Assembly (NCBI GenBank): GCA_964390625.1
Contig: CAYMID010000001.1
Coordinates: 1 to 64,000 of the forward strand
Direction of reading: 5' to 3'
Length of the DNA stretch: 64,000 bases
Origin: 2-12-FULL-41-16 sp964390625
GTDB lineage: Bacteria; Patescibacteriota; Patescibacteriia; Magasanikbacterales; UBA922
Shown piece by piece: positions 54,418 to 61,523 of the stretch. Position 1 is the first letter of the stretch; each line of letters opens with the position of its first letter. A program made the translations under genes and the position numbers. The notes beneath the pieces were generated by a model that was given only the letters and a program-made list of their open reading frames with translations, ran no database searches and was not told the origin of the DNA.

Positions 54418-55281
54418 TTATTTCTGGGGAATGACAGTGGATAAGTCGGCAACTAAACGTTCCCAGTCAGTAATTGATAGTTCCTCGGCTCGCACTTTGG
54501 AGTTATGCACTACTCGCTCCAGACTTGCTTTGACCACTTCACCAGACACGTTAAGACCTTGGGTTAAGTTATGCCACAATTGTTTACGACGATGCGCATA
54601 CCCAGCCCGTAAGATGCGAAAAAAATGTTCTGCTTCTGGTCGTTCTTTAATATCAGTAATCACAATTATTGCAGAATCAACCCGCGGTGCTGGCCAAAAC
54701 GAACCACGCGAGACTTTGGTCACAAATCGCGGCGTGCCATAATATTGCACAGCCATGGATAACAATCCCACTTCCCCATCAGCCTCGGGCCGCTTTTTAC
54801 CTGGGGCCGCGCAAATGCGGTCAGCGACTTCGGCTTGAACCATCACTGCAATCACGCTAGGCTGCGGCCGTAATTCCAAAATAGTGCGCAACGCGTGCGA
54901 CGTGATTTGGTACGGTAAGTTGGTCAATACCTTATATTGAGGTGGCAACTGATACTGGTGTAAATTTTTCAAGGCATCACCCCACACAATTTCAATATTG
55001 GTACGCGCCTGAATCTGCTCTTGCCAATACGGTTGTAAATTTTGTTCAATTTCAAACGCGGTTATCATGGCTTCAGCCTGAGCGGCAGCAAATGTTAACA
55101 CGCCAAAGCCTGGCCCAATTTCAATGATTCGATCTCCGGGCTTGACCGCTGCGGCTTCGAGCATGGCTTGAATTGGACGTTCGGAAATTAAATAATTTTG
55201 CCCAAAACTTTTGCTAGGTTTAAATCCATACCGCTCGCACAAAGCGCGCAAATGTGAAGGCACTAGTAATTCTGGTTTCAT
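54418..55281 (-). CDS. rsmA: 16S rRNA dimethyladenosine transferase RsmA (KsgA)
   Basis: RsmA dimethylates two adenosines at the 3' end of 16S rRNA. The ATG at 55281 shares four bases (ATGA) with the end of the upstream gene. The 287 residues contain G-Q-N-Y-L, the S-adenosylmethionine motif I-E-I-G-P-G-F-G, and N-L-P-Y-Q-I, the catalytic motif. Confidence 0.96.
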   Translation of the reverse strand: MKPELLVPSHLRALCERYGFKPSKSFGQNYLISERPIQAMLEAAAVKPGDRIIEIGPGFGVLTFAAAQAEAMITAFEIEQNLQPYWQEQIQARTNIEIVWGDALKNLHQYQLPPQYKVLTNLPYQITSHALRTILELRPQPSVIAVMVQAEVADRICAAPGKKRPEADGEVGLLSMAVQYYGTPRFVTKVSRGSFWPAPRVDSAIIVITDIKERPEAEHFFRILRAGYAHRRKQLWHNLTQGLNVSGEVVKASLERVVHNSKVRAEELSITDWERLVADLSTVIPQK

Positions 55282-56390
55282 AAAGTCGAGGTAACAATTG
55301 TGAGTCCAGCGGCAGTGTAACGCATACTTGCATTCCATAACAGCCAGCCAGCGTTGGGAAATTTTTCCACCGCGTTAATTTGGGCGCGAATTTTGGCGGC
55401 ATCATAGCGTGCCCCAATATGAAATGCTTGCAACCAAGGACGCACCTGTGCGCGAGCTGAACTAGTCGCAAAGTATGCCGCGCCCTTGGTCATACCGTTC
55501 ATAATTACCAAACCCGGCGAAGCCGCTGGGTTTGGTAATTTTAAATGCCCAGGTGGATAATGCGAGGGATACATCATGGGCGAAATGTAATCAAATTCTG
55601 GCACAGTATCAACCAATCGCTGTCCAATTCCCATACCATCATGTCGTTCCATCACAAACCCAAATAAATCCGCGGATGTCCAGGCCGGTTCATCACGCAA
55701 AGCCTGGCTTACATATTGATAAAAATCACGCATCACTTCGTACCGTTGACGTTGACCATGTGTGTATACGACTTGGCTCATATCGCCATCTGACGGAAAC
55801 CGCACGTAATCAAAGTTAATCTCGTCAAAACCCAAAGCGATCGCCTCGCGGGCAATGGCAATATTATAATCCCAAACTTCGGTCTTGGCAGGGTTAACCC
55901 AGGCCAAGCCCATTTTATCGCGCCAGAGTCCGCCACCTTTGCGTGCAAAGGCCCAGGCTGATTTTTTCTCAGCCAAAATTGGGTCCTGAAACACTGTTTG
56001 TCGCGCAATTACGTAAATATTTTTATCGTGCAACCGGTCTAACAGCGCTGGCACATCGACGATCACTGGTCGCGCGGTTTGTAACTCAGCCACTAATGGT
56101 ATTTGACTTGGATACAAAATGTAACCAGTATAATCTTTGATATCAATTACTACGGCATTTAATTCGGTAGTGTCAATTAATTGTTCCAATCGCGCAAGAG
56201 TACTGCTATTAGCAGCAGCGGCAGCGGTCAGATAAATACCTTTAACCACACGCACTGGTGATTTAGTGCGCACGGCTGTAATTGTGGTGGTGGCCAGCGG
56301 GTCACCCAAAACCACAGTGGTGGTTTGCCAATCCCAAACCATCAAGACGGCCATTGCCGAAACCACGGCTACAGTAAGCAGCACACGCAT
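55278..56390 (-). CDS. Putative glycoside-hydrolase-like protein (DUF4015, GH13-like)
   Basis: The protein has 370 residues. A membrane anchor (about 3-20) is followed by a TIM-barrel-like domain with G-I-Y-L-T-A, V-V-I-D-I-K-D, and D-E-I-N-F-D-Y-V-R-F-P-S-D-G, which contain the acidic residues expected of the DUF4015 group. It would act outside the membrane on a glycan; the substrate is unknown. It lies one base after tsaC and overlaps rsmA. Confidence 0.85.
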   Translation of the reverse strand: MRVLLTVAVVSAMAVLMVWDWQTTTVVLGDPLATTTITAVRTKSPVRVVKGIYLTAAAAANSSTLARLEQLIDTTELNAVVIDIKDYTGYILYPSQIPLVAELQTARPVIVDVPALLDRLHDKNIYVIARQTVFQDPILAEKKSAWAFARKGGGLWRDKMGLAWVNPAKTEVWDYNIAIAREAIALGFDEINFDYVRFPSDGDMSQVVYTHGQRQRYEVMRDFYQYVSQALRDEPAWTSADLFGFVMERHDGMGIGQRLVDTVPEFDYISPMMYPSHYPPGHLKLPNPAASPGLVIMNGMTKGAAYFATSSARAQVRPWLQAFHIGARYDAAKIRAQINAVEKFPNAGWLLWNASMRYTAAGLTIVTSTL

Positions 56391-56391
56391 A

Positions 56392-57000
56392 CTACGAAAT
56401 AATAACCTCGCCCTGACGCAACACGCGCAGTGGTTGACCTGGAATTAATTCCACAATTGTTGATGGACTATGTACTGGCAAATCACCGGCATCAATAAAC
56501 CAATCAGGCTGCATCTTTTCCTGATCAAACATACGGCCAACTGATTCGCAATCATAAGGACTAGCCAAACCTGAAATATTGGCCGACGTTGACACTAGTG
56601 GTCTACCCAACTTCTGCACCAAAGCTGCGGCCAGCGGATGACTGGTAATGCGAAACGCCAATGTTTCATCTACGCCAACTACACCTGCAGCCAAATTTGT
56701 GTTCGGCTTAAGTGGTGCCACCACCGTAACAGCTCCAGGCCAATATTTACGGGCAAATTCATCGAGAGTTTCACTCCACGCTACATATTGTTTGGCCATA
56801 GCTACATCGGCCATTAATACTAACATGCTTTTTTCGGCTTGGCGTTTTTTGATTGCAAACAAAGCTTCAACTGCGACAGTGTTGGTAGCATCGGCGCCCA
56901 AACCATATGATGTTTCGGTGGGATAGACAATTGTTTCGCCACGCGACAAAGCAAGAACAATGGCTGGTACGTCCAAAGTTTCGGCTAATATGCGTTTCAT
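56392..57000 (-). CDS. tsaC: L-threonylcarbamoyladenylate synthase (TsaC/Sua5/YrdC)
   Basis: TsaC makes the threonylcarbamoyl-AMP used to form t6A37 in tRNAs reading ANN codons. The 202-residue single YrdC domain has P-T-E-T-S-Y-G-L-G, K-K-R-Q, and S-T-S-A-N-I-S-G. Its ATG (57000) overlaps the femAB end by four bases. Confidence 0.94.
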   Translation of the reverse strand: MKRILAETLDVPAIVLALSRGETIVYPTETSYGLGADATNTVAVEALFAIKKRQAEKSMLVLMADVAMAKQYVAWSETLDEFARKYWPGAVTVVAPLKPNTNLAAGVVGVDETLAFRITSHPLAAALVQKLGRPLVSTSANISGLASPYDCESVGRMFDQEKMQPDWFIDAGDLPVHSPSTIVELIPGQPLRVLRQGEVIIS

Positions 57001-57917
57001 ACTAATTTTCGCATCAATGAATACAAGCCATGGACACGTGGCTTAAGGATTATCTGCCAGGCTGATGGATAAACAACTGCTCGCCCACCAAAACCAACCT
57101 TAAAACGCGTCACTCCGGCCAATGAATCATGCTTATGCCAAGTATACTCATGAAATGTTTCACTGTCTTGGCCAGAGGCCGGTGGGGCAATCCCCCAAAA
57201 ATCATACTGAGTACAACCCCGTTGTTTAGCCACACCAATGGCGGCCCACTGTAGGGCTTGCGGAGCCATAACGGCCCGACCAGCGTGATGTGATGCGCCG
57301 TGTACGTAAGTGTACGTATCATTGTGTTGCATAAATAAGCCAGTCGCGAGGGCTTGGCCATTATGCCACGCAGTTAGTTGAGTGACCCCTGGAATTTGCA
57401 AAAAACCACGATAATACGCGGCTGGATAGCTAACAAAGGTGTCACGGGCTGCTGTTTCATGCATCAAACGATTAAACAAGGCCACATCAGCACCAGCCCT
57501 AACCTCCACGCCTTTGCGTGCGGCCAAATTAATGTTGTACCGTGTTTTGGGGTGCATGGCTGCCAGCAGCGCAGCTTCGTCTGTTTGCAAATCAAGCATC
57601 CACGTGGCTCGTGGTTGACGCGGTTTAACCATAGTACCCCCCAGTTCCCCGAGATCTAATTCGATCAGTGGATCAACGTGCCACCAAGCCGCGCCAGTTT
57701 GCTGAACCCATGTTTGTAGGTAGCGAGCCTCGGCTAGAGTCAAGGCCACTCTAGGGAAATACCACGAGAGCATGCCAATTTTTTGCGTGCCATAGCCAAA
57801 AATCGTGCGGCCACCCGACTCCTCGAGTGTAACAGTCGCGACCTGGCGCCCTTGTTTAGCCTGAAAATCAGCCCAGGCCTGGGACTGCAAAAAATCAGTG
57901 TTTGGGGTCAATTTCAT
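56997..57917 (-). CDS. FemAB-family aminoacyl-tRNA-dependent peptidoglycan bridge enzyme
   Basis: FemX/FemAB enzymes add amino acids from aminoacyl-tRNA to the stem peptide of lipid II. I start at ATG 57917 (M-K-L-T-P-N-T-D-F), giving 306 residues with the double GNAT-like fold and conserved P-K-T-R-Y-N-I-N-L-A-A-R-K-G and Y-D-F-W-G-I-A segments. A GGAGG-ATG micro-frame of four codons overlaps this start (ATGA); I treat it as chance. It is divergent from rpmF and overlaps tsaC by four bases. It links wall synthesis to tRNA use. Confidence 0.9.
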   Translation of the reverse strand: MKLTPNTDFLQSQAWADFQAKQGRQVATVTLEESGGRTIFGYGTQKIGMLSWYFPRVALTLAEARYLQTWVQQTGAAWWHVDPLIELDLGELGGTMVKPRQPRATWMLDLQTDEAALLAAMHPKTRYNINLAARKGVEVRAGADVALFNRLMHETAARDTFVSYPAAYYRGFLQIPGVTQLTAWHNGQALATGLFMQHNDTYTYVHGASHHAGRAVMAPQALQWAAIGVAKQRGCTQYDFWGIAPPASGQDSETFHEYTWHKHDSLAGVTRFKVGFGGRAVVYPSAWQIILKPRVHGLYSLMRKLV

Positions 57918-57968
57918 ACCGTAAACATGCCTCCATAATACCACACCCCTGTCCCCAGGCCCAGCCCC

Positions 57969-57997
57969 CTTGCCAATTCCCAAAGTTTGGGCTATAC
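57969..57997 (+). promoter_or_regulatory. Promoter of rpmF-nusB-rnc with a spacer dyad
   Basis: TTGCCA (57969-57974) and TATACT (57992-57997) are 17 bases apart, the same boxes as at the LCP gene. CCCAAA-G-TTTGGG is centred in the spacer. The leader is about 18 bases. Confidence 0.8.
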
Positions 57998-58021
57998 TCA
58001 GGGTACTTTTATCTAATTTTT

Positions 58022-58237
58022 ATGGGTCTTCCATCAAAACAACGCACGAACCGCTCGAAGCGCGAACGCGCCGCTCACTTTGCTCTTAAGCCAAAGGCTG
58101 TCAGTAAGTGCACCAACTGTGGCGCCAGTATTCAACCACATCACGCTTGTGCTGCTTGCGGCCAATACCGTGGCAAAGCTGCCAAAGACGTTGCCAAACG
58201 CGCTAACCGCACTCTCCGCGCTCGCAAAACCGCCTAG
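58022..58237 (+). CDS. rpmF: 50S ribosomal protein L32
   Basis: I start at ATG 58022, giving 71 residues; the frame is open further upstream but that part has no homology pattern. It has the L32 zinc ribbon, with C-x-x-C in C-T-N-C-G and C-A-A-C-G, and a basic flank (S-K-Q-R-T-N-R-S-K-R). It is first in an operon with nusB, which begins one base later. Confidence 0.94.
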   Translation: MGLPSKQRTNRSKRERAAHFALKPKAVSKCTNCGASIQPHHACAACGQYRGKAAKDVAKRANRTLRARKTA

Positions 58238-58238
58238 T

Positions 58239-58688
58239 ATGTCCAAACGGCACCTGGCTCGCTCCATTGTCATGCAGACCCTGTACCAATGGGATTTTAA
58301 AGGCCAGCCAACTGCCGCTATCCCCGCCATTTTGCAACAAACCATGGCGGAATTTGGCGCTGGACTGGAAGAAAACGACGACTATCTGGAGGCCACCGTT
58401 AATGGTATTTTGGATAATGTTGGCGCAATCGATGCCTTAATTACCAAATACGCCCCAGCCTGGAAAATTCAAGATATGTCCCTGGTGGATCGCAATATCC
58501 TGCGTTTAGGTGTGTACGAAATGCACTTTAGCCACGCGATTCCACCCAAGGTAGCGATTAACGAAGCCATTGAATTGGCCAAAACTTATGGTGGCCCTTC
58601 GTCAGGCAAGTTTGTTAACGGCATCTTGGGGGCCATGTACAATGACCTACCCAAGACCGACGAAACCCCTGCCACCCCTGCTGCTTAG
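58239..58688 (+). CDS. nusB: Transcription antitermination factor NusB
   Basis: NusB supports rRNA antitermination. ATG 58239 gives 149 residues, all helical, with R-S-I-V-M-Q-T-L-Y-Q, D-R-N-I-L-R-L-G-V-Y-E and K-V-A-I-N-E-A-I-E-L-A-K-T-Y-G as typical NusB segments. It lies one base after rpmF and one before rnc. Confidence 0.95.
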   Translation: MSKRHLARSIVMQTLYQWDFKGQPTAAIPAILQQTMAEFGAGLEENDDYLEATVNGILDNVGAIDALITKYAPAWKIQDMSLVDRNILRLGVYEMHFSHAIPPKVAINEAIELAKTYGGPSSGKFVNGILGAMYNDLPKTDETPATPAA

Positions 58689-58689
58689 T

Positions 58690-59451
58690 ATGCCTATAGC
58701 CGCCTACACGGAAAAAAACTTTGCTGCCCTTGAAAAAATCATTGGGATTGAATTTAGCAACAAAGACCTGTTGGTGCAGGCCCTGGTTCATCGTTCTTTT
58801 TTGAACGAAAACCGCACCTTTTCCTTGGCTCACAACGAACGCCTGGAATTTTTGGGAGACGCAGTCCTGGAATTGGTCGTGACCAAATACTTATTTGAAA
58901 ATTATTTAAATCCCGAAGGTGAGCTGACCAACTGGCGCGCTGCTTTGGTAAACGCAATTATGTGTGCCCGTGTTGCCCACGAAATCGGCCTCGAGCCATA
59001 CCTGTTCCTGTCGCACGGCGAATCCAAAGACGTAAACACCAAGGCCCGTGGCTATATTTTGGCCAATGCCCTGGAGGCAGTCATCGGCGCCGTCTACTTG
59101 GATAAAGGCTGGGAAATGGCCGAACAGTTTGTAACCCGTTGGGTGATCACCAAACTTCCCGAAGTCCTAGAACTTGGGCTGTGGATGGACCCTAAATCAC
59201 GCTTCCAGGAATCATCCCAGGAAATTGTCGGCATCACCCCAACATACAAAGTCCTGAACGAAGCTGGCCCAGACCACGAAAAAAGTTTTGTGGTCGGTGT
59301 CTACCTTGGCAAGGAAAAAGTAGCCGAAGGTCGTGGTACCAGCAAACAAGAGGCCCAAACTGATGCAGCCGAAAACGCCCTCCGCCTCAAAGCCTGGAAA
59401 GGCCCCAAGATTCAGATCATTGCCCGCAAAGCCAACGACCCGATTGGCTAG
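58690..59451 (+). CDS. rnc: Ribonuclease III
   Basis: RNase III cuts double-stranded RNA in rRNA and mRNA processing. ATG 58690 gives 253 residues with the catalytic signature N-E-R-L-E-F-L-G-D-A-V-L-E-L, the second acidic motif A-L-E-A-V-I-G-A-V-Y-L-D, and a C-terminal double-stranded RNA-binding domain (about 178-245). It could process the hairpins described at other loci; this is speculation. Confidence 0.97.
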   Translation: MPIAAYTEKNFAALEKIIGIEFSNKDLLVQALVHRSFLNENRTFSLAHNERLEFLGDAVLELVVTKYLFENYLNPEGELTNWRAALVNAIMCARVAHEIGLEPYLFLSHGESKDVNTKARGYILANALEAVIGAVYLDKGWEMAEQFVTRWVITKLPEVLELGLWMDPKSRFQESSQEIVGITPTYKVLNEAGPDHEKSFVVGVYLGKEKVAEGRGTSKQEAQTDAAENALRLKAWKGPKIQIIARKANDPIG

Positions 59452-59477
59452 ACAAAACTCAAAAAGCGTGTTACACT
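59449..59477 (+). promoter_or_regulatory. Candidate tRNA-Lys promoter and hairpin
   Basis: TAGACA (59449-59454), 17 bases, TACACT (59472-59477). It overlaps AAAGCGTG...CACGCTTT, a hairpin that may terminate rnc. Confidence 0.45.
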
Positions 59478-59492
59478 AATCACGCTTTAAAT

Positions 59493-59568
59493 GGATCGGT
59501 AGCTCAGCTGGTAGAGCAGGGGCCTCTTAAGCCCAAGGTCCTGGGTTCGATCCCCAGCCGATCCACCA
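59493..59568 (+). tRNA. tRNA-Lys, anticodon CTT
   Basis: Acceptor GGATCGG/CCGATCC, D arm AGCTCAGCTGGTAGAGC, anticodon loop CTCTTAA, T arm CTGGG-TTCGATC-CCCAG. A73 and CCA are encoded. The 27-43 pair of the anticodon stem is G-A. It reads AAG. Confidence 0.94.
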
Positions 59569-59570
59569 AA

Positions 59571-59602
59571 AAACAGCCTTTACAGATGGGCTGTTTTTAT
59601 AT
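59571..59602 (+). terminator. Terminator after tRNA-Lys
   Basis: AAACAGCC (59571-59578) pairs with GGCTGTTT (59589-59596), with a ten-base loop and a T-run. Confidence 0.88.
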
Positions 59603-59620
59603 AGAATTCGTGGGTTATTT

Positions 59621-59692
59621 GCCTCTGTAGTGTAACGGATAACACAGCAGCCTTCGAAGCTGTTGATCCGGGTTCGATTCCTGGCGGAGGCA
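59621..59692 (+). tRNA. tRNA-Arg, anticodon TCG
   Basis: Acceptor GCCTCTG/CGGAGGC (with a T-G pair), anticodon stem GCAGC/GCTGT with loop CTTCGAA, T arm CCGGG-TTCGATT-CCTGG. Discriminator A; no CCA encoded. The 3' end directly abuts the stop of the converging 59.7 kb gene. It reads CGA and probably other CGN codons. Confidence 0.93.
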
Positions 59693-61522
59693 CTAATTAT
59701 TCTCCACTGGCGCACCAGTAATTTGAATTGGCGCCTTGGTGGCTGTGTCTGTACCGGTGAGGGTGACTTTGGACACAAGTTGGGACTGTGAGGGATTCTT
59801 TTTGTTGACGGTGACGGTGAATGTGAGGGCCGCAGAATCAACGTTAGTTGGCAACACATCAATGGTCCAGCGCAATTTTTTCTTGGCCACATCATAGGTC
59901 ACTTTGCCAATTGGCACCTCGCCTTTTTCCCAAGTCACATCGCCATACAATTCGGCCTCGGCCACCAAAGTGGTTAGTTCATGGAAGCTGTTGGTCAATA
60001 ACCAGGTCACTTGGTGTTGCTCCAAACCGGCCGCATTAGTGGTGGTTTCGGTCCGAACATCCAGGGCAGTGTCTGAATTCAACGTAACGGGAACGAGGTT
60101 GCTCCGCACAATCACTGGCGCAGCGGCAGTGTCATGCTGAGCATCGGCCACAACTTCGATTGGTTGGCCTGGATAATTTTCCAAACTAGTTTCGTCTGCA
60201 CCGCGAATTGGTAAACGCACATCAAAGGTTACGCTTTGGCCTGGCTTAAGACTAGCCAAATCAGGCACCTGTTTTTCGGTCCAAGTAATACTCCCCCGGC
60301 GACGGTCAGCGCTCAGTTGCTCGGCCACAATCGTACCGTCATTGGTGTCCTCAACCTTGGTCCAATTAAGCAAACTTTTTTGCTGGTAACTTGGGGCATC
60401 AAAACTAAGGCGCACGCGGACGTGTGGCATGGCCGTTTGACTCGTGTTTTTGACGGTCACACTGGCAGCCAGGGTGTCACCAGGTGTGGCACTACTCTTG
60501 TCCGCCGCCCCATTTACCGTTACCTGTGCTTGCAGCGGCACAGCGGCAACTGGCACTGTAGTCGAAGCCGCTGCCAACACGACTGGCTCGCCCTCGCCCA
60601 CCTTGGCTGGCCAGTACAACAACCGGGCGTTCAGAGTCTGACTGGTTGCTTCTGGATTGGCTGCATACACACCGTTCAACGTCACTGTTTGGGTAGATGT
60701 GACTGTCTTGAAAGTCCAACGGTATGGCTCAATCGTGTCAGCCGCAGGGGCAGCGTCCTTTTTGCTAAAATCAAAACCAGGCTCAACACTTAGAGCCACG
60801 GTATTCCACGTACCAGTGGCCGCGGTAATCGCAAACGTATAGGTCGCGGGGTTGCCAGGTGAAACTGATTCTGGACCAGTAATCGCCACCGTTAGCGACG
60901 AACCCTGCAGCCGCACTGTTTTTACGGCGACTTTCTGGAAATCAGAGCTAAAATTGGCTGGTACGTAATTCAAAAAGGCCCGCATTGATTGGTCGCTATT
61001 CACATCGCCCCAAAACTTACCACTGACAGTTACCGTTTGAGTCGCACCTTCGTCTAGGGCGCCAAGGGCCCAATCCCCTTGTGGTCCAGCAACTGGCTCG
61101 GTTTTCTCGATGACAAAATTAGCAGGCCACCGCACTTGTAATTGGGTTTTAGTAACCGGGCTGCGGTCATTATTCGTATAGGTAATTTGATACGAAACAG
61201 TTTCGCCAATCATTACCTGTTCTGGCCCAGCAATCGCCAGACTAACTGTTTCGGCCACAGCCGTGCGAACTGGCGCACCAGTCAGCCAGCCACGCACATA
61301 TGCGGTAAACACTGTGCCGCCAACCAACAGCAAAATGGCTAACGCGGCCAATAGCGGCGTGTGGCGACGCCGCGTAAATGTATGCATATCAGGCATCGAA
61401 CCATCACTATTGGCGTAAATTTTCTCTAAATTTTCGGTCAAAACTGAGTCAGACGAGGTTGGCTCGGACTTTTTCCCCCCTAACCGTTTGTGTTGAAAAT
61501 GCGGAGCGACAGGCTTGGGCAT
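59693..61522 (-). CDS. Membrane-anchored DUF11-like repeat surface protein
   Basis: The 609-residue protein has a cytoplasmic N-terminus of about 55 residues, one membrane helix (about 57-77) and then several Ig-like or DUF11-type beta-sandwich repeats. These show G-E-T-V-S-Y-Q-I-T-Y-T-N, P-G-N-P-A-T-Y-T-F and P-G-D-T-L-A-A-S-V-T-V-K-N, each about 110-130 residues. Such proteins are found on cell surfaces as stalks or adhesins. It lies one base after the DUF4012 gene, and its stop abuts tRNA-Arg(TCG). Confidence 0.86.
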   Translation of the reverse strand: MPKPVAPHFQHKRLGGKKSEPTSSDSVLTENLEKIYANSDGSMPDMHTFTRRRHTPLLAALAILLLVGGTVFTAYVRGWLTGAPVRTAVAETVSLAIAGPEQVMIGETVSYQITYTNNDRSPVTKTQLQVRWPANFVIEKTEPVAGPQGDWALGALDEGATQTVTVSGKFWGDVNSDQSMRAFLNYVPANFSSDFQKVAVKTVRLQGSSLTVAITGPESVSPGNPATYTFAITAATGTWNTVALSVEPGFDFSKKDAAPAADTIEPYRWTFKTVTSTQTVTLNGVYAANPEATSQTLNARLLYWPAKVGEGEPVVLAAASTTVPVAAVPLQAQVTVNGAADKSSATPGDTLAASVTVKNTSQTAMPHVRVRLSFDAPSYQQKSLLNWTKVEDTNDGTIVAEQLSADRRRGSITWTEKQVPDLASLKPGQSVTFDVRLPIRGADETSLENYPGQPIEVVADAQHDTAAAPVIVRSNLVPVTLNSDTALDVRTETTTNAAGLEQHQVTWLLTNSFHELTTLVAEAELYGDVTWEKGEVPIGKVTYDVAKKKLRWTIDVLPTNVDSAALTFTVTVNKKNPSQSQLVSKVTLTGTDTATKAPIQITGAPVENN

Positions 61523-61523
61523 A

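Noticed and set aside
57918..57945. Four-codon micro-frame with GGAGG overlapping the femAB start
   Set aside because: Very short; one of many chance ATGA overlaps, and no other support.
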